64,000 nt of DNA from Hymenobacter metallicola (GTDB lineage: Bacteria; Bacteroidota; Bacteroidia; Cytophagales; Hymenobacteraceae): NCBI RefSeq assembly GCF_004745645.1, contig NZ_SRMB01000003.1, positions 434,001-498,000 of the forward strand, read 5' to 3'. Position 1 is the first letter of the stretch. Every line of letters begins with the position of its first letter. Position numbers and translations under genes: made by a program. Of this stretch, positions 50,901 through 58,756 are shown piece by piece. A model generated the notes under the pieces. The model made no database searches and was not told the DNA's origin. It was given only the letters and a program-made list of their open reading frames with translations.

Positions 50901-53434
50901 CCAATGCGCAGCAGATTACTGGCGAAACTACTCCCACTATTCTAGCCCGCCTGCACTATAATGAACTTGGCCAACTCCAGCAGAAACAGTTGGGACTCGG
51001 GCAACAGAGTCTGGACTATCAATACAACATCCGAGGCTGGCTCACCCACCTCAACGATGCCGCTCAGCGCGACCCGAATGACTTGTGGGGCATGGAACTC
51101 TACTATGACCATGGCTTTACCCGCAACTACCACCAATACAACGGCAACATCACGGGCCAGAAATGGCGCAGCAAAGCGGACACCATAACCCGCGCTTATG
51201 GCTACATCTATGATAAGAGCAACCGCCTGCTGCAAGGCGACTTCGTAGCCCGCGCTGTCAATGGCACCTGGACGGCTGAAAAGCAGAACTACGGCCTGCA
51301 CTACATGAGCTACGACGAAAATGGCAACATCCTGACCATGCAGCGCCGGGGCTTGGTTGCAAATGCCAGTACTACAGCCTCTAAGCAGTATGGCTTCATT
51401 GACAAGCTGACCTATGCGTACCAAGGCAATCAGCTGACCTCGGTGCAGGATGCCATTCCGGCCACTGCCCCAGTTGGCAGCTCATCATTGGCCGGCGACT
51501 TTCAGGATAACCGCGCTACTGCTCTGTCCCCCGGGCCAGAATATACTTACGACCTCAATGGCAATTTGACGGCCGACTACAACAAGGGCATCACCAGCAT
51601 TGCCTATAACCATTTAAACCTACCCCGCCGCATTACGTTGGGCAGCGACTCCATTGTATTTCGCTACACGGCTACTGGCCAGAAAGTAACCAAGCTGGTA
51701 TATCAAGGCCAGAAACCCGTTCAGCAAACCGACTACGCCGGCAGCTTTCAATATGAACAGGATTCTCTGCGCTTCTTTCCCCATGCCGAAGGTCGGGTAC
51801 TGCGCTTTGCAACCCGCGATGACGCGAACCAGCTCCAGGTGCGCTATACCCGTGAGTATAGCCTGAAAGACCACCTGGGCAACCTGCGCCTAGCTTACCG
51901 CACCGGCGACTCAGCCCGCTATGTGGCAACAATGGAAGCAGAGCCAACCTCCGTGGCTCGCCGCGAGGAGCAGCAATTTGACTCTGCTAGTGTCGTTCGC
52001 TCCCGCTTCAATGCTGGTGTCGATGCACGCACCGGTACGTACGTGGCGCGCCTCAATGCAGCTTTGGGTCAGCCCCTGGGCCCTATTAAGATTTTGCGTG
52101 TACAGAAGGGCGATACTATTCGCGTAACTGCTGCGGGAATGTATCATCAGGAGGTGCGCTCTACCAACTTTACCTTCTCCTTATTAAGCTTCGTAGCCAA
52201 CTTACTGCAACAGCAGCCCAAGGTATCGTCTGGTGCGGAAACGGCTCCGAAACTTCGCCCCTTACCTTTCTTAGGCCTGAGTCTTTCTTTATTACCAGCT
52301 CTACAGCAACATGCGCGCGTTCCGAAGGGCTACGTTCGTTTACTGGCTTTCAACAAAGATTCGGTTCTTGTTCACAACCAAACCCAACAGCTTACCAGCG
52401 CTGCACATGGCCACTATGAAACGCTACACACGAAGTTTGTGGCCCCTGCCGATGGCTACGTGCAAGCCTACGTCGGTAACGAAAGTGACACCGATGTTTT
52501 CTTCGATGATATAGAGGTACGCTACAACCCTACCCTGCTCGTGCAGGAGAACCACTACGACCCGTGGGGGCTCAACCTAGCTGGAATCGAGCGAGTTGGT
52601 GGTGTGTTAGAGAATAAATTTCAGTATAATGGCAAAGAAAAGCAGCTTGACTTAGGACTCAATTGGCAGGACTATGGCGCCCGTATGTATGACGCTCAAT
52701 TAGGCCGCTGGCACGCTGTGGATCCGTTAGCTGAATCATACATTAGCTGGAGTACATATAATTATGTAAGAGACAATCCTGTTCTTCGACTTGATATTAA
52801 TGGGAAATGGGATATTACAGTTCATTCATATAGCAATCGGAGTAAATATGGCTACGGTATCGCTGTAGTGACTGACAACAGTGGAAAAGAAGTATATTCT
52901 TTCAAAGTTAGGTTAGAAGGAGACGGCGGAAGAGACAGGAAAAAGAAATACGCAGATACTCCTATAGGCACATATGATATTCCAGATAAAGACATGTGGA
53001 AAAATGGCGGTAGCAGAGATGCTTATGGCCCTAATGATCGTTTAATTTTAACCCCTGAATCAGGAGAAATAGTAGAAACAGGGCGTGACGATATAAGAAT
53101 TCATGGTGGTCGCCAAGAGAAATATGATCCTAAACTAAAGAAATGGATTCCCATAGGCAAGCCCAAGTTGGGTGTAACTAATGGATGTTTAAGGGCCTTT
53201 GATGAAGATATGAAAGAGCTTAAAATGATAACTACTTGGCTGGAACAAAGCGATGAAGAGGAGAAAGGAGGCAAACTTGTAATTGTAGAGGATTTGCAGG
53301 AAACGAACAACTTGTTACCCCTCGGAAAAACATATAATATGAGAACTACCAAAGAGCAAGATGCTCAAAATAAAAAGCAGAAAGCTCAACAAGACTTTAT
53401 AAACCTCTTAAAATGCTTTAGCATCACACAATGA
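47975..53434 (+). CDS. secreted LRR-RHS polymorphic toxin with L,D-transpeptidase (YkuD)-like C-terminal domain
   Basis: An 1819-residue protein. A signal peptide is followed by plant-type leucine-rich repeats (about residues 35-305; units such as LSLPANNLSGQLPSSLGQLS), an Ig-like region to about 420, then YD/RHS repeats. The RHS core lies near 1525-1610 (NHYDPWGLNLAGIER, FQYNGKEKQLDLGLNWQDYG, MYDAQLGRWHAVDPLAE, YNYVRDNPVLRLDINGKWD). From about 1612 the DNA turns A+T-rich and encodes a new domain: ADTPIGTYDIP, YGPNDRLILTPESG, IRIHGGR with His1710, and VTNGCLRAFDEDMKEL with Cys1738. This resembles the YkuD catalytic motif, with Asn in place of the His of SHGC. I infer a peptidoglycan-targeting toxin. 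Confidence 0.85.
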   Translation: MACMRMPTVFGFLVILLLALGANVTARAQAFEGQIPDSTELRVLRQFYYATNGPDWSRNDHWLEGSTVASAATWYGVQVTGGDVTSLSLPANNLSGQLPSSLGQLSKLLSLLLSGNNLNGPIPLSLGQTDLSNLDLSNCQLTGSIPAELGRCSNMSFLNLGSNQLIGIIPTSLGRLRLYQLILSNNKLTGIIPNALGRITTLSTLQLSHNNLKGALPDSLQFLTNLTYCFLDHNALTGDIPATLTRCYNLSQLDLSYNNLTGALPHTFTTLPRLHALVLTHNNLTAIPSWAGAGNIPGFVLAQENYLDFGSIEPNFIRSGQSWPSQFDYSAQRTGLPDTVRGVAGAAKTLHRGMKGTLNHYQWERHIGNSWVDVPGATDSTLTISHLTSADGGLYRVRVWNDMATSWGHYTYLYTRPQYVLIVPYQPLAENLPVDNETGYAVTDLLAPHAFTGSTDSLTVNYVRTFSARAAIPQANSLRKAAVDSAQVKTEYIDGLGRLMQTVLRQESPLRRDIVQPVAYDDLGRQGKSYLPYTAATTSNGTYRANAIREQYEFYHDSPPGPGSPTDGIARTGVPYSESAFDASPLNRVVAQAAPGEAWQLSTDHVVTLQERPNTTADAVQRYTVGYTTQAAALTPQGGYAAGQLWVKETRDEQRVRTLEFQDKQGQIVLKRVETGTPQQQSPQWLDTYYVFDDLNRLRAVLPPKAVALLRTQQWQVTPAVENLLFRYRYDDRGRLAARQVPGTQGETQLIYDQLDRVILSQDAAQRQRHQWLFTKYDALNRPVLTGLCVRNASQDSLQAEAGRTMAQFEHRTSNSPYSYTLTQAYPQLTPQARFTGAQVLTITHYDDYNFDNDAAGQPDAAYDAQYDSQFATGRAPQPDTRVTGQVTRTRTRVLGVPESAPGAWLTTTTFYDDQSRPIQVRMTNARGGEDISTTQLDFAGKVLKSYTVHSDPHTLPVPVAVAETFTYDHTGRLLTNAQQITGETTPTILARLHYNELGQLQQKQLGLGQQSLDYQYNIRGWLTHLNDAAQRDPNDLWGMELYYDHGFTRNYHQYNGNITGQKWRSKADTITRAYGYIYDKSNRLLQGDFVARAVNGTWTAEKQNYGLHYMSYDENGNILTMQRRGLVANASTTASKQYGFIDKLTYAYQGNQLTSVQDAIPATAPVGSSSLAGDFQDNRATALSPGPEYTYDLNGNLTADYNKGITSIAYNHLNLPRRITLGSDSIVFRYTATGQKVTKLVYQGQKPVQQTDYAGSFQYEQDSLRFFPHAEGRVLRFATRDDANQLQVRYTREYSLKDHLGNLRLAYRTGDSARYVATMEAEPTSVARREEQQFDSASVVRSRFNAGVDARTGTYVARLNAALGQPLGPIKILRVQKGDTIRVTAAGMYHQEVRSTNFTFSLLSFVANLLQQQPKVSSGAETAPKLRPLPFLGLSLSLLPALQQHARVPKGYVRLLAFNKDSVLVHNQTQQLTSAAHGHYETLHTKFVAPADGYVQAYVGNESDTDVFFDDIEVRYNPTLLVQENHYDPWGLNLAGIERVGGVLENKFQYNGKEKQLDLGLNWQDYGARMYDAQLGRWHAVDPLAESYISWSTYNYVRDNPVLRLDINGKWDITVHSYSNRSKYGYGIAVVTDNSGKEVYSFKVRLEGDGGRDRKKKYADTPIGTYDIPDKDMWKNGGSRDAYGPNDRLILTPESGEIVETGRDDIRIHGGRQEKYDPKLKKWIPIGKPKLGVTNGCLRAFDEDMKELKMITTWLEQSDEEEKGGKLVIVEDLQETNNLLPLGKTYNMRTTKEQDAQNKKQKAQQDFINLLKCFSITQ

Positions 53435-53910
53435 AACTTACACATGCCCTTTTAATAGTCAGTTCCTCCGCTCTTTTAAATTGTCAAGACAAAACACATG
53501 AAGTAACCTCATCAGAAAGCAAAAAAAGCAACACAACTATATTAAATATCGATCGTATTTCGAGCGCTTATAACATTAGCCATAGCAACGACTTACTAGA
53601 CACCCTTAACAATATTGCTTGTAATGCAGACGGAGAAATCTCGGAACATTTAGATGTGATTTCTACTAAATTATACCGTGAATCTTTTCAACAATTTATT
53701 GAATATTTATTTAACAATCCAGGATCCTGTATTGAGAATTCACTTATTAGAGGAACTAGCGCAAGTTTATTCACTGAAGATCTTGAAAACAGGGACACAA
53801 TAATAAATGACATGAGGAATCAAATCAGCAAAAGCGATAAGATAAATAAAGAGCAGAAGAAATATGTAATCAGCTTATTAAGTAAAGTAAACCTTAAGTC
53901 ATTGGATTGA
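53431..53910 (+). CDS. probable lipoprotein immunity protein of the RHS toxin
   Basis: A 159-residue A+T-rich gene whose ATG overlaps the toxin stop as ATGA, implying translational coupling. The start MKLTHALLIVSSSALLNCQD looks like a lipoprotein signal with Cys18; Asn at position -1 is unusual. The mature part is a polar, mostly helical domain (LNNIACNADGEISEHLDVISTKLY, FQQFIEYLFNNPGSCIEN, NKEQKKYVISLLSKVNL). I know no family match. Position, overlap, shared base composition and a predicted periplasmic location match an immunity protein for a cell-wall-acting toxin; no function is proven. Confidence 0.7.
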   Translation: MKLTHALLIVSSSALLNCQDKTHEVTSSESKKSNTTILNIDRISSAYNISHSNDLLDTLNNIACNADGEISEHLDVISTKLYRESFQQFIEYLFNNPGSCIENSLIRGTSASLFTEDLENRDTIINDMRNQISKSDKINKEQKKYVISLLSKVNLKSLD

Positions 53911-53939
53911 ATATATAAAGCTATTAAACCAAACTTTTT

Positions 53940-53965
53940 ACCCCAGGAAAGGCTTTTCTTGGGGT
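53940..53965 (+). repeat. hairpin directly before the start codon of the lipocalin-like gene
   Basis: An 11-pair stem (ACCCCAGGAAA with TTTCTTGGGGT, one G-U pair, 4-base loop GGCT) ends at the base before the ATG at 53966. It has no T tract in either direction. It could hide the translation start or mark the mRNA 3' end of the immunity gene. Confidence 0.5.
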
Positions 53966-55063
53966 ATGAAGAATCTCCTGCTCTACACCCTTCTACTCTT
54001 CACCACGGCCTGTGCCCTCAAGCCGACCAACAAGCACGATGTCTTCCAGGAACGGGCCCAGCTTCCCCAGGAAGAAGCGCCTCACCTACGAAACTCCCTC
54101 GAGTGGTGGTACTTCACAGGTCATTTGAAGGATAAGGCTACCGGAGAAATGTATGGGGTAGAATACGTTTTCTTCCACTTCAATCCGACCGGCAAGAAGG
54201 ACTGGCAGATGGTGAACTTTGCCCTGACTGACCCGCAGACCAAGCAGTTCCGCTACGACTATAACCTGGTGGGACTGCCGCAGCTGTTGCCCGCTACGCT
54301 GCCGCTGAACCTCTCCATGGAGAAGAAAGCGCAGCGCTGGAGCCTGACTGGGCAAGAAGGCAGCTACCATCTGCAGGCCCGCATGACGACGCACGCGGGG
54401 CAGGCTATTAACCTAGTTACGACGCCCGCCAAGCCGGTGCTGCTACACGGCGGCACCGGTTACGAGCAGTATGGGCCGGTGGCGAAAGCCGGTTATTACA
54501 GCTACTCCCGCCTGGCTACGGCCGGCACCATCGAAATCGAGGGCAAGCAGCGGCAGGTAGAAGGCGAGCTGTGGTACGACCGGCAGTGGAACTGCAACTC
54601 GGTTATGGCAAAAGATGCGGGGTGGGACTGGATCAGCATTCAACTCGATGAGCCGCGGGAAGAAATCATGGCCTACCGGCTCCGCAATAATGTCAGCGGG
54701 GAAAGCATCAGTGGCGGCTCGCACTACTCGGCCCGCAATGAGAATATTCACTTGGCCAGCACCGACTTCCAGCTCGAGCCGCTCGAGTTCTGGCTTAGCC
54801 CCCGCTCCAAGCAGCGCTACCCCATCAAGTGGCGGCTGCGCATTCCCAGTCAGGGCTACGACCTGCTGATTGAGCCCGTCATTCCCAATCAGGAGTTGAG
54901 TCTGCGGCTATTCAAGGCCATCAACATGCACTACTGGGAAGGCATGTGCAAGGTCACGGGCACGCACAACGGCAAGCCCGTGACGGGCAACAGCTACGTG
55001 GAAATTACCAACCCCGGCACCGTGAAAACAGCCCGTAGCTCGGCTTCAGCCTCCGCTCAATAG
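53966..55063 (+). CDS. lipocalin-like lipoprotein (CrtC/AttH carotenoid-hydratase superfamily)
   Basis: A 365-residue protein. A lipoprotein signal (LLFTTAC, Cys 16) precedes two lipocalin-like barrels. The N-terminal motif is LRNSLEWWYFTGHLKD (about residue 43); VEYVFFHFNPTGKKDWQMVNFALTD follows. YDRQWNCNSVMAKDAGWDWISIQLD lies near 215. The C-terminal YWEGMCKVTGTHNGKPVTGNSYVEI is typical of the AttH/CrtC superfamily. True CrtC hydrates carotenoids, but many lipoprotein members have unknown roles, and no carotenoid genes are nearby. It returns to the base composition typical of the chromosome. Confidence 0.87.
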   Translation: MKNLLLYTLLLFTTACALKPTNKHDVFQERAQLPQEEAPHLRNSLEWWYFTGHLKDKATGEMYGVEYVFFHFNPTGKKDWQMVNFALTDPQTKQFRYDYNLVGLPQLLPATLPLNLSMEKKAQRWSLTGQEGSYHLQARMTTHAGQAINLVTTPAKPVLLHGGTGYEQYGPVAKAGYYSYSRLATAGTIEIEGKQRQVEGELWYDRQWNCNSVMAKDAGWDWISIQLDEPREEIMAYRLRNNVSGESISGGSHYSARNENIHLASTDFQLEPLEFWLSPRSKQRYPIKWRLRIPSQGYDLLIEPVIPNQELSLRLFKAINMHYWEGMCKVTGTHNGKPVTGNSYVEITNPGTVKTARSSASASAQ

Positions 55064-55065
55064 CC

Positions 55066-56274
55066 TTAGCCGTTCAGTACCACCCGGAAAGTGGTGCCTT
55101 TCCCTACCTCCGACCAGCGCACGTAGAGGCGGCCCTGGTGGTAGTTCTCAATGATGCGCTTAGCCAAAGCCAGGCCTAGGCCCCAGCCTCGTTTCTTGGT
55201 AGTGAAGCCGGGCAGGAAGACAGTTTCAATCTTGCTTTTCGGAATGCCCTTGCCCGTGTCGGTGATATCGAGGGCAATGAGTTGCTTGCCTTTGGCTGCC
55301 CGGCGCAGGTGCAGGGTGATATTGCCTTTACCGTCCATGGCATCGACGGCGTTTTTGCAGATGTTCTCAATGACCCAGTCGAACAAGGGCACGTTGATTT
55401 GGGCGGGCGTATCAGTAGGCAGGTCAGTCTTGATTTCGAAGACTACCTTTTTCGACACCCGGCTTTGTAGGTAAGCAATGGCATTTTTGGTGGCCTGCAA
55501 GATGTTTTCGTCCTTCAGCACGGGCACCGAACCGATGTTGCTGAACCGTTCGGTAATGATTTCCAGGCGGCGCACATCCTTGCCCAGCTCATCCACAATG
55601 GGCTCATTCTGCCACTTTTCAGAGTCCTTGAGGTAGGTATGCCAGGCCATCAGGCTGCTGAGCGGAGTACCGAGCTGGTGCGCCGTTTCCTTGGCCAGGC
55701 CCACCCACACGCGGTTTTGCTCGGCGCGCCGGGAATAGCTGAAGGAAAAATAAGCCATGACACCCAGGCAGGCAATAACGGCCAGCTGCACCAGCGGGTA
55801 GGTCCGGAGCTGGGTAAGCAGTTGAGAGTCCTTGTAGTAAATGTAATTCCGCAAACCCGCTCCTAGCTCCACCACAATGGGCGGGTGCTGGAGCTTCATG
55901 ACGGCAATTTCCCGGTGCAAAAAGTCCAACGCCACCTTCTCCGACACGCCCTTGGGAATATCCACATTGCGGGTACCCAGAATGTTGGCCTCTCCATCGG
56001 TGAAAATGATGGGAATGGTGGTATTGGCATTGATGATTTCTTCGAACACGAAGTTGGTATTCGAGTCGACTTCCGAATTGATGATAAAGCGCTGGGCCTT
56101 GGCATAGAGGTCAATCTGCTTCTGCTCCCGCTCCGAAAGGCGCTTCACCAGGATATTGGTATACACCACCGTGGCCGCCGCAATGAGGATGGCGCCCGCC
56201 AGGATGCCCAGCTTGATTCGGGACTTTTGGTCGTAAATGGGTAACACTTGCCGGGGAAGGGAAAAAGAGGCCAT
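55066..56274 (-). CDS. membrane-bound sensor histidine kinase
   Basis: A 402-residue kinase. TM1 lies at about residues 22-44 and TM2 at about 160-182, with a periplasmic sensor domain between them (FIINSEVDSNTNFVFEEIINANTTIPIIFTDGE). The phosphoacceptor is His199 in LAKETAHQLGTPLSSLMAW. The ATPase domain has the N box NICKNAVDAMDGKG, the G1 box DITDTGKGIPKSKIETVFLPGFTTK and GWGLGLALAKRIIENYHQG. It is complete for autophosphorylation. No response-regulator gene is adjacent. Its stop is two bases from that of the convergent lipocalin gene. Confidence 0.93.
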   Translation of the reverse strand: MASFSLPRQVLPIYDQKSRIKLGILAGAILIAAATVVYTNILVKRLSEREQKQIDLYAKAQRFIINSEVDSNTNFVFEEIINANTTIPIIFTDGEANILGTRNVDIPKGVSEKVALDFLHREIAVMKLQHPPIVVELGAGLRNYIYYKDSQLLTQLRTYPLVQLAVIACLGVMAYFSFSYSRRAEQNRVWVGLAKETAHQLGTPLSSLMAWHTYLKDSEKWQNEPIVDELGKDVRRLEIITERFSNIGSVPVLKDENILQATKNAIAYLQSRVSKKVVFEIKTDLPTDTPAQINVPLFDWVIENICKNAVDAMDGKGNITLHLRRAAKGKQLIALDITDTGKGIPKSKIETVFLPGFTTKKRGWGLGLALAKRIIENYHQGRLYVRWSEVGKGTTFRVVLNG

Positions 56275-56645
56275 GAAGCGTGAGCAGAGAAGTTCTTCTC
56301 CTGAAGCGAAAGCGAAGGTAAGCAGCGCCCAGCTGTGCCGGCACCTGGGCCTGCTAACGCCAGAACCCGGTCGGGGTTATGCCCGCGCCGCCAACTGTTA
56401 ATGAAGCACAGTACTTCCGGCCCAGGCAACCCAAGCGCAACGGTAAACGAGTATGCCGGTAGATTTTGTCTCCGCGGGCAAATGATTTTTGTCAGGCAGG
56501 CGCAGTACAATATGCCCTTTAAAGCCCGTAAGGCTAGTTTCTGGAATACTCCTACCTTCTCTCGAACCTGGGGAGCGTATCAACTGTTTCAGACTATCGA
56601 ATTACGCCGTAATTTTGCCTTCTACAATACGCCGTAGCCCCAGCT
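56275..56645. promoter_or_regulatory. divergent spacer with the hemA promoter
   Basis: In 371 bases without a convincing gene, the plus strand carries TAATTTTG (56610-56617), an exact TAnnTTTG match. Twenty bases upstream is TTTC (56586), one base off the TTTG -33 element. Transcription would start about 20 bases before the hemA ATG. Nothing else was identified. Confidence 0.5.
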
Positions 56646-57917
56646 ATGCTCCATCCATTTAAGGCTGTTAGCCTGTCCTTCAAGAAAGCCCCACTCGAAA
56701 TTCGGGAGTTGATTTCTTTGGACGAGGCCGCCTGCCGCCGCTTCCTGCACACCCTTCACCACGACCTGGGCCTCACCGACCTGCTCGTGCTAAGTACTTG
56801 CAACCGTACCGAAGTCTACTACGCCGCCGACCGGGACCAGAGCCCGGGCATTATCGAGGCGCTGGGCCAGCTCAAGGGCCTGACCGACGTAGCTGCGTAT
56901 TTCCCTTACTTCGACATTCTCGACACCTACCAGGAGTCGGTACAGCACCTTTTCGAGGTAGCTATGGGCCTCGACGCCCAGGTAGTCGGCGACCTGCAGA
57001 TCAGCAACCAGGTGAAGCAGGCGTATCAGTGGTCGGCGGATGCCGATGCGGCCGGGCCGTTTCTGCACCGCTTGCTGCATACTATTTTCTTTACCAACAA
57101 GCGGGTACAGCAGGAAACCAGCTTCCGGGATGGAGCCGCCTCCACCTCGTATGCGACCTTGGAACTGGTAGAGGAACTGACGGCCGACATTGCCAATCCT
57201 CGGGTACTGGTAGTGGGCCTGGGCGAAATCGGGGCCGATGTGTGCCGCCATTTTGCTGATAGTAAGTCCTTTACCGACGTCACGCTCTGCAACCGCACCC
57301 GCGCCAAGGCCGAGGTTCTGGCCGCCGAGTGCAGCCTACCCATTCTTGACTTCGAGAACCTGGTGCAGGGCATGAAAGATGCCGACGTCGTGATTTCCTC
57401 TATTTCGCACGACACGCCCTTTTTTACCCGCGAAATGGTCGAGCGCCTGGATGTGCTGAGCTACAAGTTTTTTATCGACCTCTCGGTGCCCCGCAGCATC
57501 GAGGCCGATGTGGAGAACGTCCCCGGCGTGCTGGTATATAACATCGACGCCATTCAGAGCAAGGCTTCGGCCGCTCTAGAGCAGCGTTTGGCCGCCGTGC
57601 CCCAGGTACGGGCCATTATTGCCGAAAGCATTGTTGGCCTCTCCGACTGGACCAAGGAAATGATGGTGTCGCCCACCATCCAGAAACTCAAGAATGCCTT
57701 GGAGCAGATTCGGCAAGAAGAGATGGACCGGTTCCAGAAGAAGATGAGCCCCGAGGAAGCCAAGCGCATGGACGAAGTCACCAAGTCTCTGATGCAGAAG
57801 ATCTTGAAGCAGCCCGTCCTACAACTCAAGGCTGCCTGTAAGCGGGGCGAGGCCGACCAGCTCATCGACGTCCTCACCGACTTATTTGATCTGGAAAACC
57901 AGCCCACGCACGCATAA
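56646..57917 (+). CDS. hemA: glutamyl-tRNA reductase
   Basis: A 423-residue cytoplasmic enzyme that reduces Glu-tRNA to glutamate-1-semialdehyde, the first step of C5-pathway haem synthesis. The catalytic Cys52 is in LLVLSTCNRTEVYYA. Other landmarks are VAMGLDAQVVGDLQISNQVKQAY, the GAASTSYATLELVEE region, the NADPH-binding VLVVGLGEIGADVCRHF and FFIDLSVPRSIEADVENVPGVLVYNIDAI. The C-terminal dimerisation helices are present. The length is normal. A perfect hairpin follows. Confidence 0.96.
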   Translation: MLHPFKAVSLSFKKAPLEIRELISLDEAACRRFLHTLHHDLGLTDLLVLSTCNRTEVYYAADRDQSPGIIEALGQLKGLTDVAAYFPYFDILDTYQESVQHLFEVAMGLDAQVVGDLQISNQVKQAYQWSADADAAGPFLHRLLHTIFFTNKRVQQETSFRDGAASTSYATLELVEELTADIANPRVLVVGLGEIGADVCRHFADSKSFTDVTLCNRTRAKAEVLAAECSLPILDFENLVQGMKDADVVISSISHDTPFFTREMVERLDVLSYKFFIDLSVPRSIEADVENVPGVLVYNIDAIQSKASAALEQRLAAVPQVRAIIAESIVGLSDWTKEMMVSPTIQKLKNALEQIRQEEMDRFQKKMSPEEAKRMDEVTKSLMQKILKQPVLQLKAACKRGEADQLIDVLTDLFDLENQPTHA

Positions 57918-57947
57918 CGAACCATTTTGTATCGTGGCAAGTCGTTG

Positions 57948-57968
57948 GCAATCCGTCCGTTGCGCAGT
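57948..57968. repeat. dispersed REP-like sequence, copy 2
   Basis: GCAATCCGTCCGTTGCGCAG matches 6465-6484 apart from two transitions. As in copy 1 it lies between a stop codon and a terminator. Confidence 0.5.
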
Positions 57969-57988
57969 ACGACTTGTTCTTGCACTAG

Positions 57989-58022
57989 AAAGCCCCTTCC
58001 TACGCGCGTAGGAAGGGGCTTT
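57989..58022 (+). terminator. terminator of hemA
   Basis: A perfect palindrome with 17-base arms (AAAGCCCCTTCCTACGC and its complement) ending in TTTT, about 70 bases after the hemA stop. Confidence 0.88.
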
Positions 58023-58150
58023 TCATATTGAGAAGCCGTATTGACGCCGCTTGGTACGCGGAATGTCCTTGCTCCCTCACCATGACACGAGTGTTAGCGC
58101 CTTGGCACATTCCTCCACAGCAGCACATTAACCAAACTTCTTCCCACGAA

Positions 58151-58178
58151 AAAAGGGCCGTCGGTAGGCGGTCCTTTT
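58151..58178 (-). terminator. terminator of the ArsR-type gene
   Basis: Arms AAAAGGGCCG (58151-58160) and CGGTCCTTTT (58169-58178), with one G-T pair. An A tract on the left becomes a T tract on the minus strand, about 30 bases after the ArsR-type stop. Confidence 0.75.
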
Positions 58179-58209
58179 TCATTTTTTCGGCGAAAAAACG
58201 GCTTGAGTA

Positions 58210-58518
58210 TTACAGCGTGTCGCAGCAATCTTCGAGCGAATCAATTACGTCGAGCAGTTTTGGAATCGACAGGGAGTAATAAATCTTGGTGCCGACTTTG
58301 AAGGAAGACAGAATGCCACGGTCTTTCAGCGTAATCAGGTGCTGAGAAGCAATAGCTTGAGGCAAGTCGAGCGAACGGTAAATTTCCGTCACCGTCATCT
58401 TATCCTCTTTGCCGAGCAGGTCGACAATGGCGAGACGCTTCGGGTGAGCCAGTACTTTGAGCATGGCTGCAGCCTTGTCTACTTTTTTGGATTCTACGCG
58501 CGAGAGCAATGGTTTCAT
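58210..58518 (-). CDS. ArsR-type winged-helix regulator
   Basis: A 102-residue putative transcriptional regulator. The fold pattern is typical: AAAMLKVLAHPKRLAIVDLLGKEDKMTVTEIYRSLDLPQAIASQHLITLKDRGILSSFKVGTKIYYSLS, giving a helix-turn-helix followed by a wing. The ELCVCDL metal site of ArsR is absent (MTVTEIYRSL instead), but a C-terminal LEDCCDTL contains two adjacent Cys that might sense metal or redox state. It is divergent from the second glutamate-dehydrogenase-like gene, a possible target. Confidence 0.88.
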   Translation of the reverse strand: MKPLLSRVESKKVDKAAAMLKVLAHPKRLAIVDLLGKEDKMTVTEIYRSLDLPQAIASQHLITLKDRGILSSFKVGTKIYYSLSIPKLLDVIDSLEDCCDTL

Positions 58519-58708
58519 GAGAAAAGTTACAACGGTGGTCCTGCGGGTGGGTCGGGCAGGAATATGCGTAATACGATATTTCTAGGTTTAAGAGTTCCGC
58601 TTTCTGAGGATTTTGCCTAGAAAATTTGATTAAAACGTTAATTCCAGCAGCCAAAACGCTTTTTCTTTAACGGCGCCCAAAGACCCCAGCCCCTTGCGCA
58701 GGGCTGCT

Positions 58709-58716
58709 TACCTTTG
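58709..58716 (+). promoter_or_regulatory. -7 element TACCTTTG before the second GDH-family gene
   Basis: An exact TAnnTTTG match followed by GGGC, 40 bases before the ATG at 58757. No clear -33 element is present. Confidence 0.45.
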
Positions 58717-58756
58717 GGCATTATTTCCACCCACCTCACCAAAAGTATTGCTGCTG

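Noticed and set aside
44274..53434. The two RHS ORFs as one gene broken by a frameshift or stop
   Set aside because: They are 47 bases apart, and the second begins with its own complete signal peptide, so two secreted proteins are more likely.
52790..53434. The YkuD-like region as a normal cell-wall housekeeping L,D-transpeptidase
   Set aside because: It is the C-terminus of an RHS-core protein, A+T-rich, and followed by an overlapping small gene; housekeeping enzymes are separate proteins.
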